Shown one piece after another: positions 50,016-61,359 of a stretch of 64,000 nt of DNA. Within the stretch, counting starts at the first letter, position 1. Every line of letters begins with the position of its first letter. Source of the DNA: Vigna angularis (Eukaryota > Streptophyta > Magnoliopsida > Fabales > Fabaceae); assembly GCF_016808095.1 (NCBI RefSeq), contig NC_068976.1, positions 32,358,371 to 32,422,370 on the forward strand, in the 5' to 3' direction. Below the pieces are notes generated by a model that was not told where the DNA came from, did no database searches, and was given only the letters and a program-made list of their open reading frames with translations. The position numbers were made by a program, and so were the translations under genes.

Positions 50016-51014
50016 CTCGTGGTTTAAACTATACTTTTGTGTGATTCTTAACCAATTTTGACTTTATTTTTATTGTTCTTTAATTTTTGTTTGTTTATTT
50101 TTATTTTTAATTTTTAGGCTAATTGGGTGCTCTAGTGTTTTGTTTTTTTAGTGGATGCAGGATAAGATTTGCACTAGGAGCACAAAAATATTTGAACCTC
50201 TCTTTTGAGGTTTGGAAAATAGTAGAAGAAGGAAGAAAAGGATTTCCAGAGAATTTTTTCCCTCTCTTGAGACTCTTCAACAGCCTTTCACATTATCCGA
50301 CCAGAAGACAGAAGATATGGCTAACAATCATAATGTAGACGTACCCTGGCAAATTATGTAGCGGTCACTGGACCTCTTCATTTTAATAGCATTGCAAGGC
50401 CAAAGGTCAATGCCGCAAGCATGGAGATGAAGCTTGCTCTCATTCAATTGGTAAAGAGCAACCAATTCAATGGATTACCTCATGAAAATCCATATGAACA
50501 TCTGACCACTTTCAATGAAATATGCAATACAGTGAAGATTAATGGTGTGCCATATGAGGCTATTAGACTTAGCTTGTTCCCTTTCTCTTTAGGAGGCAAT
50601 GCTAAGATGTGGCTTAATTCATTCCCAGAGAATAGTTTCATTGAGTGGGAAGATGTGGTGGCTAAGTTCCTGAACAAATATTTTCCTTAGTCCAAGGTCA
50701 ACAAAGGCAAGCAAGAAATTTCTTCTTTTTAATAGAGCATCGACGAAACTTTAGATCAAGCGTGGGATAGATTCAAGAACTTGTTGCGAAAGACGCCCAC
50801 TCATGGATTTGATGAACCGACGGTGGTTATTCTTTTTCTTCGAGGATTGAAATCACAGACAAAATTGATGTTGGATGCCTCAGCTGGAGGTAACATCAAG
50901 AACAAGACTCCAGATGAAGCTTATGAGTTGATAAAAAATATGGTCGCCAATGATAATGAGATGCATAATGAAAGAGCTCAATTTCAACCGAAAGGAGTTC
51001 TACAATTACAATCT

Positions 51015-53376
51015 TGTTAAAATGTTGGCAAGTGTACCAAATCGTACAAGTAATATAAAATGGTAAGACCAAGTATCGTATCCCAGAGGACTCTCGGCAC
51101 TAAACAGTCATGTGATAACTTAATTAATTAAGACTTAAAATAAACGAGATCATTAGTTTGAGATGCAAAAACAGAAAATAAAATATGAATGTAAATTGTT
51201 CAATAGTAGAGTAACATAGAGATGAACGGATGTTGTTTAATATGAGATGAATATGTTGTTGGGGTTAGATTTCACCAAGTTCCCTCTCATGTATATAAGA
51301 ATTCCTCTTTATGCATTAATGTTAACGTCACTTACTAAAGTACTTAGAACTCAATCTCTTGGCGCAATAAGCCTGCCTTAATTCCTAGTTCGTGCAATTC
51401 CTAGCGTTCCTAGAAAATTAAGTCTGAAGATTAAGAGCTTAAGACAACCAAGTACTCATACCCTCATCATTGAGAAATATTACTGATACGACTCTCGCGG
51501 TCATACAAATTTTATACTGATAAAGAATGTAGTATAAACTAGGAAGTGATTCCTAGGTCGTCTCTCAAGGACCAATTTGGGTTCAGTCTCTCAGGGACAA
51601 ATTTTATGCTGGAGATGGCTGGAAGCATGGACGTCTCGACGGAGCTGCACCGCTTGCTGGACCGTGTGGAGGATGCTTGTGTTTCTTTCCAGCCAATAAA
51701 ATCAGCTGCAGTTTCATACCTTCACTATGCTGTGTGCTTTAGTTTTCCAGTGGCCTCCATTCAATGAATCCCCTACACTTTCTTAACTAAGTCCGTGTGT
51801 TTCCTTGAAGAAGTGGTTCCTTATTCTTTTCTATTCCATATGTAATGCCAAAACCAAATGAGAAAACCGTGAGTGGCTGGTGTAAGCTTTCAAAAAAATA
51901 ATTGAAATGTAGTTCTCCCATGTGGGCCATGAAGCATCTTGAATAAAATTCAGAATTTGATTTTCCCACTGTAAGTTCATTTCTTTAATGTGCCATGAAT
52001 TTTGTAAGCCAAAAACCGTGAGTAGTGGATGGACCCCATAGGCCATTAGTTTCTTTCCATGTGGCCACTTCCCTTCCTTCTTTACGTAAGGTTGTGCTTC
52101 TCCATCTCAACTTGCTTAATTCTTCAATCAATTTGGACGTGCAAGGTGAGCATGTGGGCCGCGGACTTCCCTTCACAATGCTAATTCAGCACTTGTATTC
52201 TAAAGTTCTTCATGTGTCGTGACCGTATGCTATTATTGAAAAAAAAAATGAAATATACACCTCTTAATTAATTGCTTCCCAAAAGAATTTAATCCCTAAA
52301 TTTTATCCAATAATTTCCTACAATCAATAATGAAAATAATTAGCTCAGAGAATTCAAATTAATTAAAATAAGAATTTCTGATCGAATTAAGCACAATTCA
52401 AAAAATTGGGAAAATACTGGACATTTAAGCACAATTCCATGATTAATTCTAGTACAATAAACTAAGTGAAGTGAAGAAAATAATGATTCATCAATTACCC
52501 TTGGGAGAATTCAACAAGAACCTGAATTGTAAGGAACCTCCCGGCACTCATGCAATTCATAAATCATGCAACTAAATGAGTTCAATAGAGCAAGCATTAA
52601 AACAGATGAATTCCCTAACAATTTATAAATAAAGCATATATGATTAAGAATCAATTCAAATACATGAGAGTTCACAAGGTTACATCATTCCCCAAAAACA
52701 AATAGAGTTTAGTTCCCCATAGACATGGATAAACTAGATGTATAATGGAAAACCCTAAGAGTAGAAGAGGAAGCTCCCGCCTTCATATCCGCCTTTAGAG
52801 AGTAGAAGAGTGTGTTGTTGTGTTGCTCCAGCCAGAGATACAAAACCTAGAGCGCTTGGGTCCTTTAAATAAAGTTGGAAAAGTGTAGAAACAGGACCCG
52901 GTCCAAAAGAGTCGAAACATAGCAAAAACTGGGCTAGATCAGCATTGTACGCCGCTCGGGCGCCCTATTTGGCGGCCCGGGCGATGGACGTCAATTTCCG
53001 CAAGGCTTGAGCCTTCAATATCACCCGGGCTTCGGGGGTCCGGCGCCCAGGCGGCCTAGCCCACCCGGGCGACGGGCGTCAATTTTTCCACGCCCAAGCC
53101 TCTTGTAGGTCGCCCATGCTTCATGCGGTTCCCTCTTCTAGTGCTTTTCTAGGCCTTTCTGAGCTCTATATCCTTAGCACTTCATCTCTGCTTCCTGTAT
53201 TAACTCATTTTCTATCAAAACAAAGGGAATTATTCATAAAATCATCAAATTCAACCTCAACTCTCTTATTCACACAACGTAATGAAAAAGCATGAGTCCA
53301 AGCAAGTTTCTAATCAAAAAGGGTGTATTTAGTATCAAAATTACATCACAGATAACGGTATTTTAAACCGTTATCA
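51015..53376 (-). mobile_element. Solo LTR inserted in gag, TSD AATCT
   Basis: On the minus strand it runs TGATAACGGTTT... to ...CATTTTAACA. AATCT flanks it at 51010-51014 and 53377-53381. It is 2362 bp including a nested 1010-bp insertion, so about 1.35 kb by itself. It resembles the LTRs of the host element in layout (hairpin at the start, GC-rich gcccgggc/ggcgccc tract at 52950-53080, end 'ggtacacttgccaac'), but is clearly diverged, hence a sister family. Single LTR with intact duplications means the internal part was lost by LTR-LTR recombination. Confidence 0.9.
51484..52493 (-). mobile_element. Solo LTR nested inside another solo LTR, TSD ATTAC
   Basis: Flanked by ATTAC at 51479-51483 and 52494-52498. 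On the minus strand it starts TGATGAATCATTATTTTC and ends GAGAGTCGTATCA. The start and 3' part match the solo LTR in the MULE at 30231-32300, so these are two members of one family, 1010 and 2070 bp long. There is no coding region. Confidence 0.9.
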
Positions 53377-53858
53377 AATCTCAAGATGCTCTATTAGCTC
53401 AGAACAAAATAATGACTCAACAATTGGAGACTCTAATGAAGAAAATCTCTCAATTGCCTCAAGAATTCCAGAATGTTTCTCAAGCTCAACATCAACTTTG
53501 TGAGCTATGTGGTGGAGATCATATCAATGGACAATGTGCCATGCAAGCTATTACCCAAGAAGAATTCAACTTTATGGGTAATCAGGGCCGCCCAAGTAAC
53601 TACAACCAAGGGTGGAAACCTTACCCAATTATGGGTCAAGGGCAAGCTGGGCAATTCAATAGACCACCATAGCAACAATGGCAACAACAACCCTCCTTAT
53701 CTGATAGGACTGCAAAGTTAGAGGAGACACTCCAACAATTTATGCAGGTATCTATCTCCAATCATAAATGCACTAGAGCTGCCATAAGGAATTTGGAGAT
53801 GCAAATTGGCCAACTAGCTAAGAAGTTAACCTTAAGGAGGAGTATAACACCATTATGA

Positions 53859-54130
53859 GTATAAGTGGTGAGATGTTAGTTGAAAGAGACATTGAGAGAA
53901 AAGAGAAAGCTGAGTTGAGTGAAAAAGAAGAAGAAATTGAAGAGAGAAAAGAGGAGGCTAAGAGAAAAGAAATTGAGAGAGATGAGGGAGAGAAAAAGAA
54001 AGAAGAAGAGGAAGAGAGAAAAGAAAAGAAGAGAAAAGAAAAGGGGAGAGAAGAGAGAGAAAAAGGAAAAGAAATTGAGAAGCCCCTTCCTTATCCAAAG
54101 AGCTTTTCAAAGAAGGAAAAAGAGAAGTAA
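53859..54130 (+). repeat. Polypurine tract encoding a charged linker
   Basis: Over about 270 bases the plus strand is almost only A and G from about 53880 to 54080. It encodes a Glu/Lys/Arg-rich stretch (e.g. KEEAKRKEIERDEGEKKKEE) between gag and protease, likely helical or coiled coil. After PYPKSFSKKEKEK a TAA breaks the path to the protease. Such homopurine DNA can form triplex structures. Confidence 0.85.
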
Positions 54131-54160
54131 TTTGGGCGGTTCATGGAGATCTTCAAGTAA

Positions 54161-54775
54161 TTGGAGATTACTATGCCCTTAACCGAAGCACTACAGCAAA
54201 TTCCAGCTTATGCGAAGCACATGAAGCAATTCCTCAACAAGAAGAAGAAATATTTAGATGAGGAAACAATTGAAGTGCATGGCAATTGCAGTGCCATCAT
54301 GCAGAAGACTCTCCCTCCAAAATTTAAAGATCTGGGGAGTTTCACCATTCCGTGCACCATTGGAAACCATAATATAGGGAAGGCTTTTATTGATTTGGGG
54401 GATAGCATCAACCTGATGCCCCTATCGATGCTTAAAAAGATTGGTGGTCTTGAAGTCAAGCAAACAAGAATGATGCTTCAGTTGGCAGATAGGTTCGTCA
54501 AATACCCTTATGGTGTGGTAGAAGACGTGGTGGTGAAGATTGATAAACTACAATTCCCGGTGGACTTTATAGTGATGGAGATGGGGGAAAATGCAGAGAT
54601 ACCGCTCATCCTTGGACGACCATTTATGAAGACAACCCAAGTTGTCATTCATGTAGATGATGGAGTTCTAACATTGAAGGACCAAGAGAGAGAGGTAACT
54701 TTCAATGTGTTTGAAGCTGGCAGCCAATTCAAGAAAAACAGACTAGTCTTAAAACAACAAATGAAGTTCTATTAG
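54161..54775 (+). CDS. Retroelement aspartic protease of the Athila-like element
   Basis: A 204-aa frame. N-terminal TEALQQIPAYAKHMKQFLN is the conserved lead-in of Athila protease regions. The active-site block is FIDLGDSINLMPLSML, with DLG in the DTG position as usual for plant Ty3 elements, although the residue after G is Asp where Ala is common. The flap/second region DFIVMEMGENAEIPLILGRP is present, with ILGRPF standing for the conserved ILG motif. It would cleave Gag. The reading ends at TAG (54773) with no pol following. Upstream stops at 54127 and 54158 cut it off from gag, so it is probably not expressed as a polyprotein. Confidence 0.8.
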   Translation: MEITMPLTEALQQIPAYAKHMKQFLNKKKKYLDEETIEVHGNCSAIMQKTLPPKFKDLGSFTIPCTIGNHNIGKAFIDLGDSINLMPLSMLKKIGGLEVKQTRMMLQLADRFVKYPYGVVEDVVVKIDKLQFPVDFIVMEMGENAEIPLILGRPFMKTTQVVIHVDDGVLTLKDQEREVTFNVFEAGSQFKKNRLVLKQQMKFY

Positions 54776-56711
54776 TGATTAGTCTACCTGATAAAGCTGC
54801 CAAGTCGGTCAAGAAGAGGATTAATTATTTTTTTCCATAAGTGAAGGAAGAGGATAAAGATAAGGAAGAGAAATTTGTTCACCAAAATCCTATTGTGGAA
54901 AGTGATGAACCCAAACCTGGCATACTAGTGAAATTCAAGAACAGGTTATGGATTGTTAAGACTATCAAGGCAAATGGAGTTCTTCAAATTGAGGTTCCTT
55001 ATTCTAGGAGAGTGTAGTTGGTGACAAGAAAGCTGTTGAGATTCTGTTGGTGTCATGAAAGGAAGAAGAACGCCGACATTAAAAATCCAAATTGAGCATA
55101 GGGGTGTCAAGCTAATGACGTTAAACAAGCGCTTACTGGGAGGCAACCTAGTTTTCCCTTCTTTTTTATTTGATTTTGTTTTGAGTGTTTATGTTTTTAG
55201 GTTGTATGTTGCTTCTCCCGGACTTTAGTGCATTTCACTTGATGAGTTCATCACTCGCATGTCTATGCATGGGGACAAGGCCCAAGTATGTGGAGGAGGT
55301 GGCACGTCCGGAGCCGAAGCCATGGCAGAGGATGATTTGGAGGAAGATTCAGATGCCTTTAAGGGGAGTGAAGATTCAGATGCCTTTGAGGGGAGTGAAG
55401 ATTCAGATGCCTTTGAGGGGAGTGATGACAGCATCTCCTGTTTTTTTTTCTTTATTTTTTATGCATGTTTGAACTTGGTTTATTTTGTTTTAATTTTAGT
55501 GAGCTATGTACTTAGTTAAATGGATAGTTTGCTGCAATGGTTTGGTGTGAAGTGATAAATTGTTTGTGAGAAGTAATATTGTCTTGTGTTTGATTTATTA
55601 TTGTGAAAGTGATGTTGAGATATTGATTGATTTAACTCTTAAGCACAGATGGTGGTTGCTCATAGTTGTTTAAGACAGATGCATGGTTTCAATTGTGATT
55701 AATGTTCTTGGCATGATGTTTATCAAATTGTGGAACCTTGAGTTATTCTGTGAGATGTTGTGCTCTAGAGTTATTGTTGTTGAATGTTATTGCTTTAGAA
55801 TCACAGTTGATTTTGCCTGAGTTTCTCTATTTGAACTATTTGCTTGCTTGTTACAAATGATCAAGGCCATATGTTCTTATCCCTTGAAAGCCAATGCCAA
55901 AATTTCAACCCAAAAATTTTAAATTTTTTTTTATCCTTTGAACCTTTAGTTTAATGTGAAAAACCCTTGAAATCCTTGCCTTGAGTTGAGTAGAGTATGC
56001 ATGTATGGTATAGGAGAATGGTTCAAGTTTGGGGTTGTTGGAAAAAGTGAAAAGTGAAAAGAAAAAGAGCATTGAGCAAAGAAATAAAGAAGAATATAAA
56101 AGATGTGCTCAATGAATAAAAGTTGGGATTAAGTTAAGAAGTGGTTTCCCAAGTGAAAAGTAGAAAGAGAGATTAATGTTAAATTATGAAGTAAATTGTT
56201 CACTCTCTTAACTCAAGGAACTTTGTTGTCCAGAAAAACCAGTTTTCTTCTTATCCCAGCCTCAATACAAGCCTCAAAAAGTCTTTGTGATGATAACTTG
56301 TTTGTGAATGTGTTTGATGTTGTTAAATGAAAGGCAAAGTTGAATTGTGTGACATTGTGATGGCAGAATGAAAGAGACACCTCATTATACACTTTTGAGC
56401 TTGAGTGAAACACTTTCTTTGGTAAGGAATGGTTTCATGCACTATAGGATAACACGTTGCTTTGTTGTTGATCACTCATAAGGCTTTTTGCATCTGTTGT
56501 GTATTATTTGTTATGTAAGCACCATAGTTGAAGCTTGATTGGCTAATACTTCATTATATCTTGACTGATCTTTCTAGGATGGGCAGACATGAGTTATTTA
56601 CTTGTCTTAGAAGAGAAATTTTTGGTGTGCTAGACCATTGTAGTATGGCTATTTTGTTTAAGCCAAATTACATTTTGCTAGAGGACAAGCAAAGTTTCAA
56701 GTTTGGGGTTG
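54776..56711 (+). other. 3' internal region lacking pol; unknown short reading frames
   Basis: 54780-55090 reads as remnants (e.g. LVKFKNRLWIVKTIKANGVL) whose family I cannot name. 'gacgttaaacaagcgcttac' and 'tgggaggcaacctag' at 55119-55152 is the phrase that normally follows integrase in plant Ty3 elements. So pol was excised between protease and this point, or was never present. 55900-56710 is noncoding leader to the 3' LTR, ending 'aagtttggggttg' as polypurine-like priming site. Confidence 0.6.
55259..55519 (+). CDS. Short reading frame with acidic nonapeptide repeats
   Basis: An 86-codon frame from ATG 55259 encodes an acidic head with three tandem copies of EDSDAFEGS-type units (27-bp DNA repeats at 55346-55426), then a hydrophobic tail rich in Phe, Leu and Val. 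No homologue is recognised. The repeats keep frame and amino-acid identity; that may be chance, since 27 is a multiple of three and the copies are recent. Coding status is doubtful. Confidence 0.3.
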   Translation: MSMHGDKAQVCGGGGTSGAEAMAEDDLEEDSDAFKGSEDSDAFEGSEDSDAFEGSDDSISCFFFFIFYACLNLVYFVLILVSYVLS

Positions 56712-57924
56712 TGATAACGGTTGAATATACCGTTATCTGTGATGCAATTTTGATATTAAATTAACTCTTTTTTACTTAGAAGCTTGCTTGAACTCTTGTT
56801 TTTAGTTTAGTTTTGTGAATAAGTGAATCGAGGTTATACTTTATGATTTTATCACTAAATTCCTTTAATTTTGTAGGTTATGGGTATGTTTTGGAAGGGA
56901 AACAAAAGTATCAAGGAGTCAAAACTCAAGAGGGACAACAAAAGCATTAGAAAAGAAGGCTCAAGAAGGCGCATGGCTTCTGATTGCCTTTTTTGGGGCC
57001 CTCAGCGCCAGCGTAGGGCGCCTGATTGCCCTTTTTGGGGCCCTCAGCGCCACTCTGCACCGCAACACGCCTGGGCGCCCTTCCAAGGGCGCTGAGCGCC
57101 AGTTACAGCGCAATCTCGCCTGCTTGCCCTCTTGGGGGCGCTGAGAGCTAGTTTAAATGCACCATTGAGCGCCTGCTTGCCCTCTGAGGGGCGTTGAGTG
57201 CCAGTTCTGTCGCAATGTCGTCTTCTTGCCCTTAGTTGGGGCGCTGGGCGCCAGCGACTTGGGCTTATGGGCCAATTTTTTATCTATTTAAGGACTTGCA
57301 CACACTAGAGTTGGTATTTTTGGAAGGTTGAAGCGTAAAAACACACTTTTCGACCCTTTGGAGGCATATTTGGATGCGGGAGCTCTCCTCTTCGTTTTCT
57401 AGGGTTTTTATCTTACTTTCATTCCATTGTACACCAAGGTTCTCCATGACAATGGAGAACTAAACTCATTTGTTGTTGAGGAAGATGTAACCTCTAAACT
57501 TTCATGTATTTGAATATGATTTGAATTATTTTATGCTTCTTTCATTAATTGTTAGTGATTTCCTCCTTTTCTTAATGCTTGTTATGTTTTGATCAGTCAT
57601 AGCATGATGTTTGGATTTCTTTGTTATTGGGAAATACCTAAAGACCTTGATCTGGAGAATTTCACCCAAAAGAAATATTGCCTAGGGATAGGAATAGGAT
57701 GTTTGGTTGTCTTAAGCTTCTGTTCGTAATGCATAATTGATTATTAGAGATGCAAGGGATTGTGGTATAATAATTAAGGATGGGCTTTTCACGCCGAGGG
57801 ATCGAGTTCTAAGTAATTTAGAAAGTGACGTTAACAAATTAATGAAGAAGATGAATTCTTATATACATGAAAGTAAGGAAGGTGAAATCTAAACCCCAAC
57901 AACATAATCATCTCATATTATCAA
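56712..57924 (+). repeat. 3' LTR of the Athila-like element, interrupted at 57924
   Basis: It starts TGATAACGG after the polypurine-like 'gtttggggttg'. The first 30 bases form a hairpin (GATAACGG...CCGTTATC). A GC-rich tract of diverged 60-70 bp units ('gcctgcttgccct...gggcgctgagcgcc') fills 56970-57260. The TATA-like box 'tatctatttaagga' is at 57282. Similarity to the 5' LTR ends at 'catctcatattatcaa', where the next element begins. The rest of this LTR is not found in the window. Confidence 0.85.
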
Positions 57925-60900
57925 TGTAACACCCCCAACGGAGTGCCACATTTTAATTTATAAAATCCAAAATCTACGCCAATTTTTTTCTTTTATTTAA
58001 ATCACGTCGCGGAAACGAAAACCTCACATTTCTAAATATATTAAAATATATAAGTAAACTTTTACAATTCTTGAAATCCATTATTCAAAGATATAAAAAT
58101 AACTTTAAAACATAATAAATTCCCAGCAGCAAATTCCCATCTCTCTCGTCGACTACTCCAGTCCTGCCTTATCTGCAATGTCATCTACTCCCATACAAGT
58201 ACAATCATTACAGGTGGAACCACAACCACAAAAGGAAAGGGTGAGTAACTAAGAACATAACATAGTATATGATTTAACATCATACCATCGCATCACAGAC
58301 TAATATAGTCATAACATCACAATACAGACTAACATATTCATAACATCACAATACAGACTAACATATTCATAACATCACAACACATCTCAGTATTCAACTC
58401 ATAACCCGGATCATCACCACCCAGACTATCAAAGTCATAACATTACAATACATCACAATATTAAACTCACAACTCAAATAATTTACACAAGCTTCTGTTG
58501 TTTCCTTGAACTTTGTCGTACCAAACCTGTTTTGCAAAACAGGGCGATTCGAGCCGCCTTACATCGCAACTTCAGGCCTATAAGGAATTACGAATAAGAA
58601 CTTCGGTTAGGCGCACCCACCGAGCACTATACTCACACGAGCCGAAGTCATTGGGCGAGACATCCAACCCTCTCTAGTCCTCAGGATAGGGTGACACTCG
58701 AATCTCAGTCTCTGCAGAGAACTCAACACACTATCATATCATAATACGAACACCATCGGTTCGACAAAAATTCTAAGGAAATGACAGAACACTTACTCTC
58801 ACAACTTCACCATCACAACCATATATAAATCACCATCATATACAAAGTCAATCAAATTCATTGACCAATAATTAATTAAAAATTCACAAATAACTAAATA
58901 ACTTAATTTAATTATTTTTCCTACTGACGCACCCCCATGAAATTACTAATTTCACACTTCCATAAACTAGAACAACATTTCGAGTGCACCCCCACTTTTT
59001 ACTAAATTCCCAACACCAAAGAAAACACCTAATTCCAATATACCCTTATTTTACTCTAAACACACTTCCTTGTACATCTACTTTTTAAGTGGACCCCAAG
59101 ACCATTAAATTACAGTTTCTCTCACTTTCAAGGTAGGTCTCACTAAAACCACTCATTTCTTACCAAACTCTCTCTTTCTCTCTCCCTTTTTACGTAACCT
59201 TTCACTTCTTTCCTTTCCTTTTCTTTTGTTTTTCACATTCAATTTTGGTTTTCACATTCAATTAAACAAAATCACTTCACCCACATTTTCTCACCAAAAT
59301 TCCATGGACCCCACTCCCTTTTCTAGCTCACTTTTCTTCTCTTTCCTAAGTTAGGCCTTGTTCACTTGAGTGGATTTGAGGGAGAGTAATTGAGGGGATT
59401 TGAGAAGATTTGAAAATAATTTTTTTTATTGATTATTTGAGTGAATTTGGAGGTAGATGAGATTGGATTTGGAAGTAAATTTTTTTAATCTGTCACGTCA
59501 ATCAAATCCTACACTAATTCTTACAAATTTTACTTCCAAATTCATTCTCACTTACCTCCAAATTGACTCAAATAAACAACAACAAAAATTATTTTCAAAT
59601 TCTCTCAAATCCCCTCAATTACTCTCCCTCAAATCCACTCAAGTGAACAAGGCCTTAAAGTTTATGACTTCTCTCCCATGCACAATGAAGTTTACGTAAC
59701 AATATCTCCATCCCATTTTACATTTTCAATCTTCTCTCTCTCTTGCCATTAACTCCCGGTCCCACGCCATTTTATCATCCACACTTTTATTTTGTTCTTT
59801 TTCTACACATTCTCACTACACTTAGGCCAATCCACCACACACCTACACTTTCCCCTTTGACTTTTCAAATCAACTCATCTATCTCTTTTATTCAATTTCT
59901 ACGGTCTCACACTTTGTTTTCCTCTCTTCCTTTCCTACACAACTTACACTGCAGCACTACCCTTTCTCCCCCTATCTTTTTTTTAATTAACCAACCTTCC
60001 ACCAACACTCACTTCTAATTTGTTTAATCTCTCCTTGACTTTTCAATCCAACTTCACACCCATTCCTCACCTCATTTACGTCCCACCCATGTAACCCCTT
60101 CTCCATCTCTTCTTTTTTTCTTTCTTTCTTAAATTCAACTCTAGACTCTCCACTTTCCTTTGCCTCTGCTAGGTAATTTGTAGTGTGCCCATCTCCTCCT
60201 TCCACTTTCATAATTCTTCCTTCATGTTCTTCTTCCACCCAAGACATCAAAACTCCATCCTTCTTCACTGTTTTTCATCAAACCCATATACCCCAACTCA
60301 CCAAACATCACTTTCACTCCTCTCATTCTCATAATTAATTCTTTTCTCTTCCCGTAACGGGAGAGAATTCACAATACCCTCCTACCCACACTCTTGATCA
60401 AAGAGTGTAGATAAGTGCTCCCAAGAATGTATAAAAAGTATGCACGATAAGATACACACCATATAATCATGATTTTAAGTGTGCCCAAGACACTTTTTCA
60501 TACCCATGCAACATCCCAAGTGCCCAAACATGTATACCCATTACAACAACAACATATTTCATAAAGTATGAACCTGTATAACTCAAGGTATACCCATTAC
60601 AACATCAAAAACGAAAATACCAATATATACAACCCAAAGTATACCCCTTCACAACCCAATTCTGAAAATGCATGTAAATAACCATTCAGCATAGAACAAC
60701 ACATGAAACCAAACACAAAAGGGCATGCATCAACATGTTCATTTTAACCTCAATACAAACAGAGAATGCATGCAACCACATTATAATGGTAACCTTCTAC
60801 CCATCATACACCATATTATATCCGAAGTTAAACTCCTTACCTCTAGTTCCAAGCAATCTTTCAAAGTTCTAAGGTTCCTCCCTTCACTAGACACATCCAT

Positions 60901-61359
60901 CTTCAATCCTCTAAGCTTCCTTTAAGTCACGGCTAAGACACCAAGGATGGGTGACTCTTCCTTTTCTCTCACCAACTTGGTTGTTCTACAATGAAGTGCA
61001 TCTCGCCACTCAATCTCACGGTTCTCTCTCTCTCTCTCTCATTTCCAAAGTGCTTGTATTACCACCTCCCTAACTTAAACTTTCACACTTAAGTGGAATT
61101 AACTCTACACCTTACTAACCCTTAACCAACCACTCAAGGGTACTCCAAAGGTCATCCTACACAACCCATTTCAGATTCTCTCATTCCTTACTCCAAATTT
61201 ACTCCAAATTGACTCCAATAAAACTCCACTTTAATATGTGTAAATGATAGTTTTAAAGTGTGTTAAAGTATTCCCATAATATTCATTTATGTAGACTATA
61301 ATTTTCATGAAATGGTTGACCTCCCCAATGGATTCAAAGGTCTCTTACAAGCTTCCCAA
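57925..61359. mobile_element. TGTAACACCC-type LTR sequence inserted in the 3' LTR
   Basis: It begins TGTAACACCCCCAACGGAG exactly where the 3' LTR breaks off. TGTAACACCC is a frequent first decamer of long Ty3-type LTRs in plants. The span is noncoding, with 'aacatcacaatacagactaa' direct repeats at 58313-58375, a (CT)n run at 61023-61040 and a CT-rich stretch at 59160-60360. The right end, with the second copy of the target 'atcaa', is not reached before the window ends. I call it a long LTR or part of one. The MITE and the CACTA end lie inside or next to it. Confidence 0.55.
59354..59654. mobile_element. Tourist-like MITE with perfect TTA duplication
   Basis: 301 bp. The terminal inverted repeats begin GGCCTTGTTCACTTGAGT and GGCCTTGTTCACTTGAGT (opposite strand), and pairing extends through 'ggatttgagggagagtaatt' into the interior, about 45 bp almost without mismatch. 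TTA flanks both sides (59351-59353 and 59655-59657). The interior words 'ggatttggaagtaaa' match E1-E3, so it is a short deletion derivative of that family. Confidence 0.95.

Larger units (their letters stand above)
50317..53858 (+). pseudogene. Gag of the Athila-like element, broken and split
   Basis: The capsid-like region reads NQFNGLPHENPYEHLTTFNE, then GGNAKMWLNSFPENSFIEWE (50421-50690), TAG, then DQAWDRFKNLLRKTPTHGFD and GNIKNKTPDEAYELIKNM (to 51009). A solo LTR then intervenes. Gag resumes at 53377 in the same frame (QDALLAQNKIMTQQLE), followed by a CCHC-like knuckle CELCGGDHINGQC and a C-terminal helix NLEMQIGQLAKKL. Stops at 50688-50690 and after FNRPP (53670), plus a frame change near 50730, disable it. 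Gag would form the particle that packages element RNA. Confidence 0.83.
48958..57924 (+). mobile_element. Nonautonomous Athila-like Ty3/gypsy element with nested insertions
   Basis: The order is: truncated 5' LTR (48958-49992), primer-binding site (49998), broken gag (50317-53858), purine-rich linker (53859-54130), aspartic protease (54161-54775), unidentified 3' region (54776-56711) and 3' LTR (56712-57924, cut by another insertion). No reverse transcriptase, RNase H or integrase motif occurs between protease and 3' LTR, so the element depended on a helper or lost pol by deletion. Gag wording (GNAKMWLNSF, CELCGGDHINGQC, NLEMQIGQLAKKL) and the protease (FIDLGDSINLMPL) are typical of Athila/Tat-type plant Ty3 elements. 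The LTRs agree over about 870 bp with modest divergence. Confidence 0.85.

Noticed and set aside
54776..55090. Reverse transcriptase or integrase after the protease
   Set aside because: No YxDD block, RNase H or integrase zinc/DDE motif can be read in any frame before the 3' LTR.
59743..60018. 91-codon frame at 59743 and the antisense frame at 59987-60268
   Set aside because: They follow from pyrimidine-rich noncoding LTR sequence; biased in His, Pro, Thr and Leu, with no similarity.
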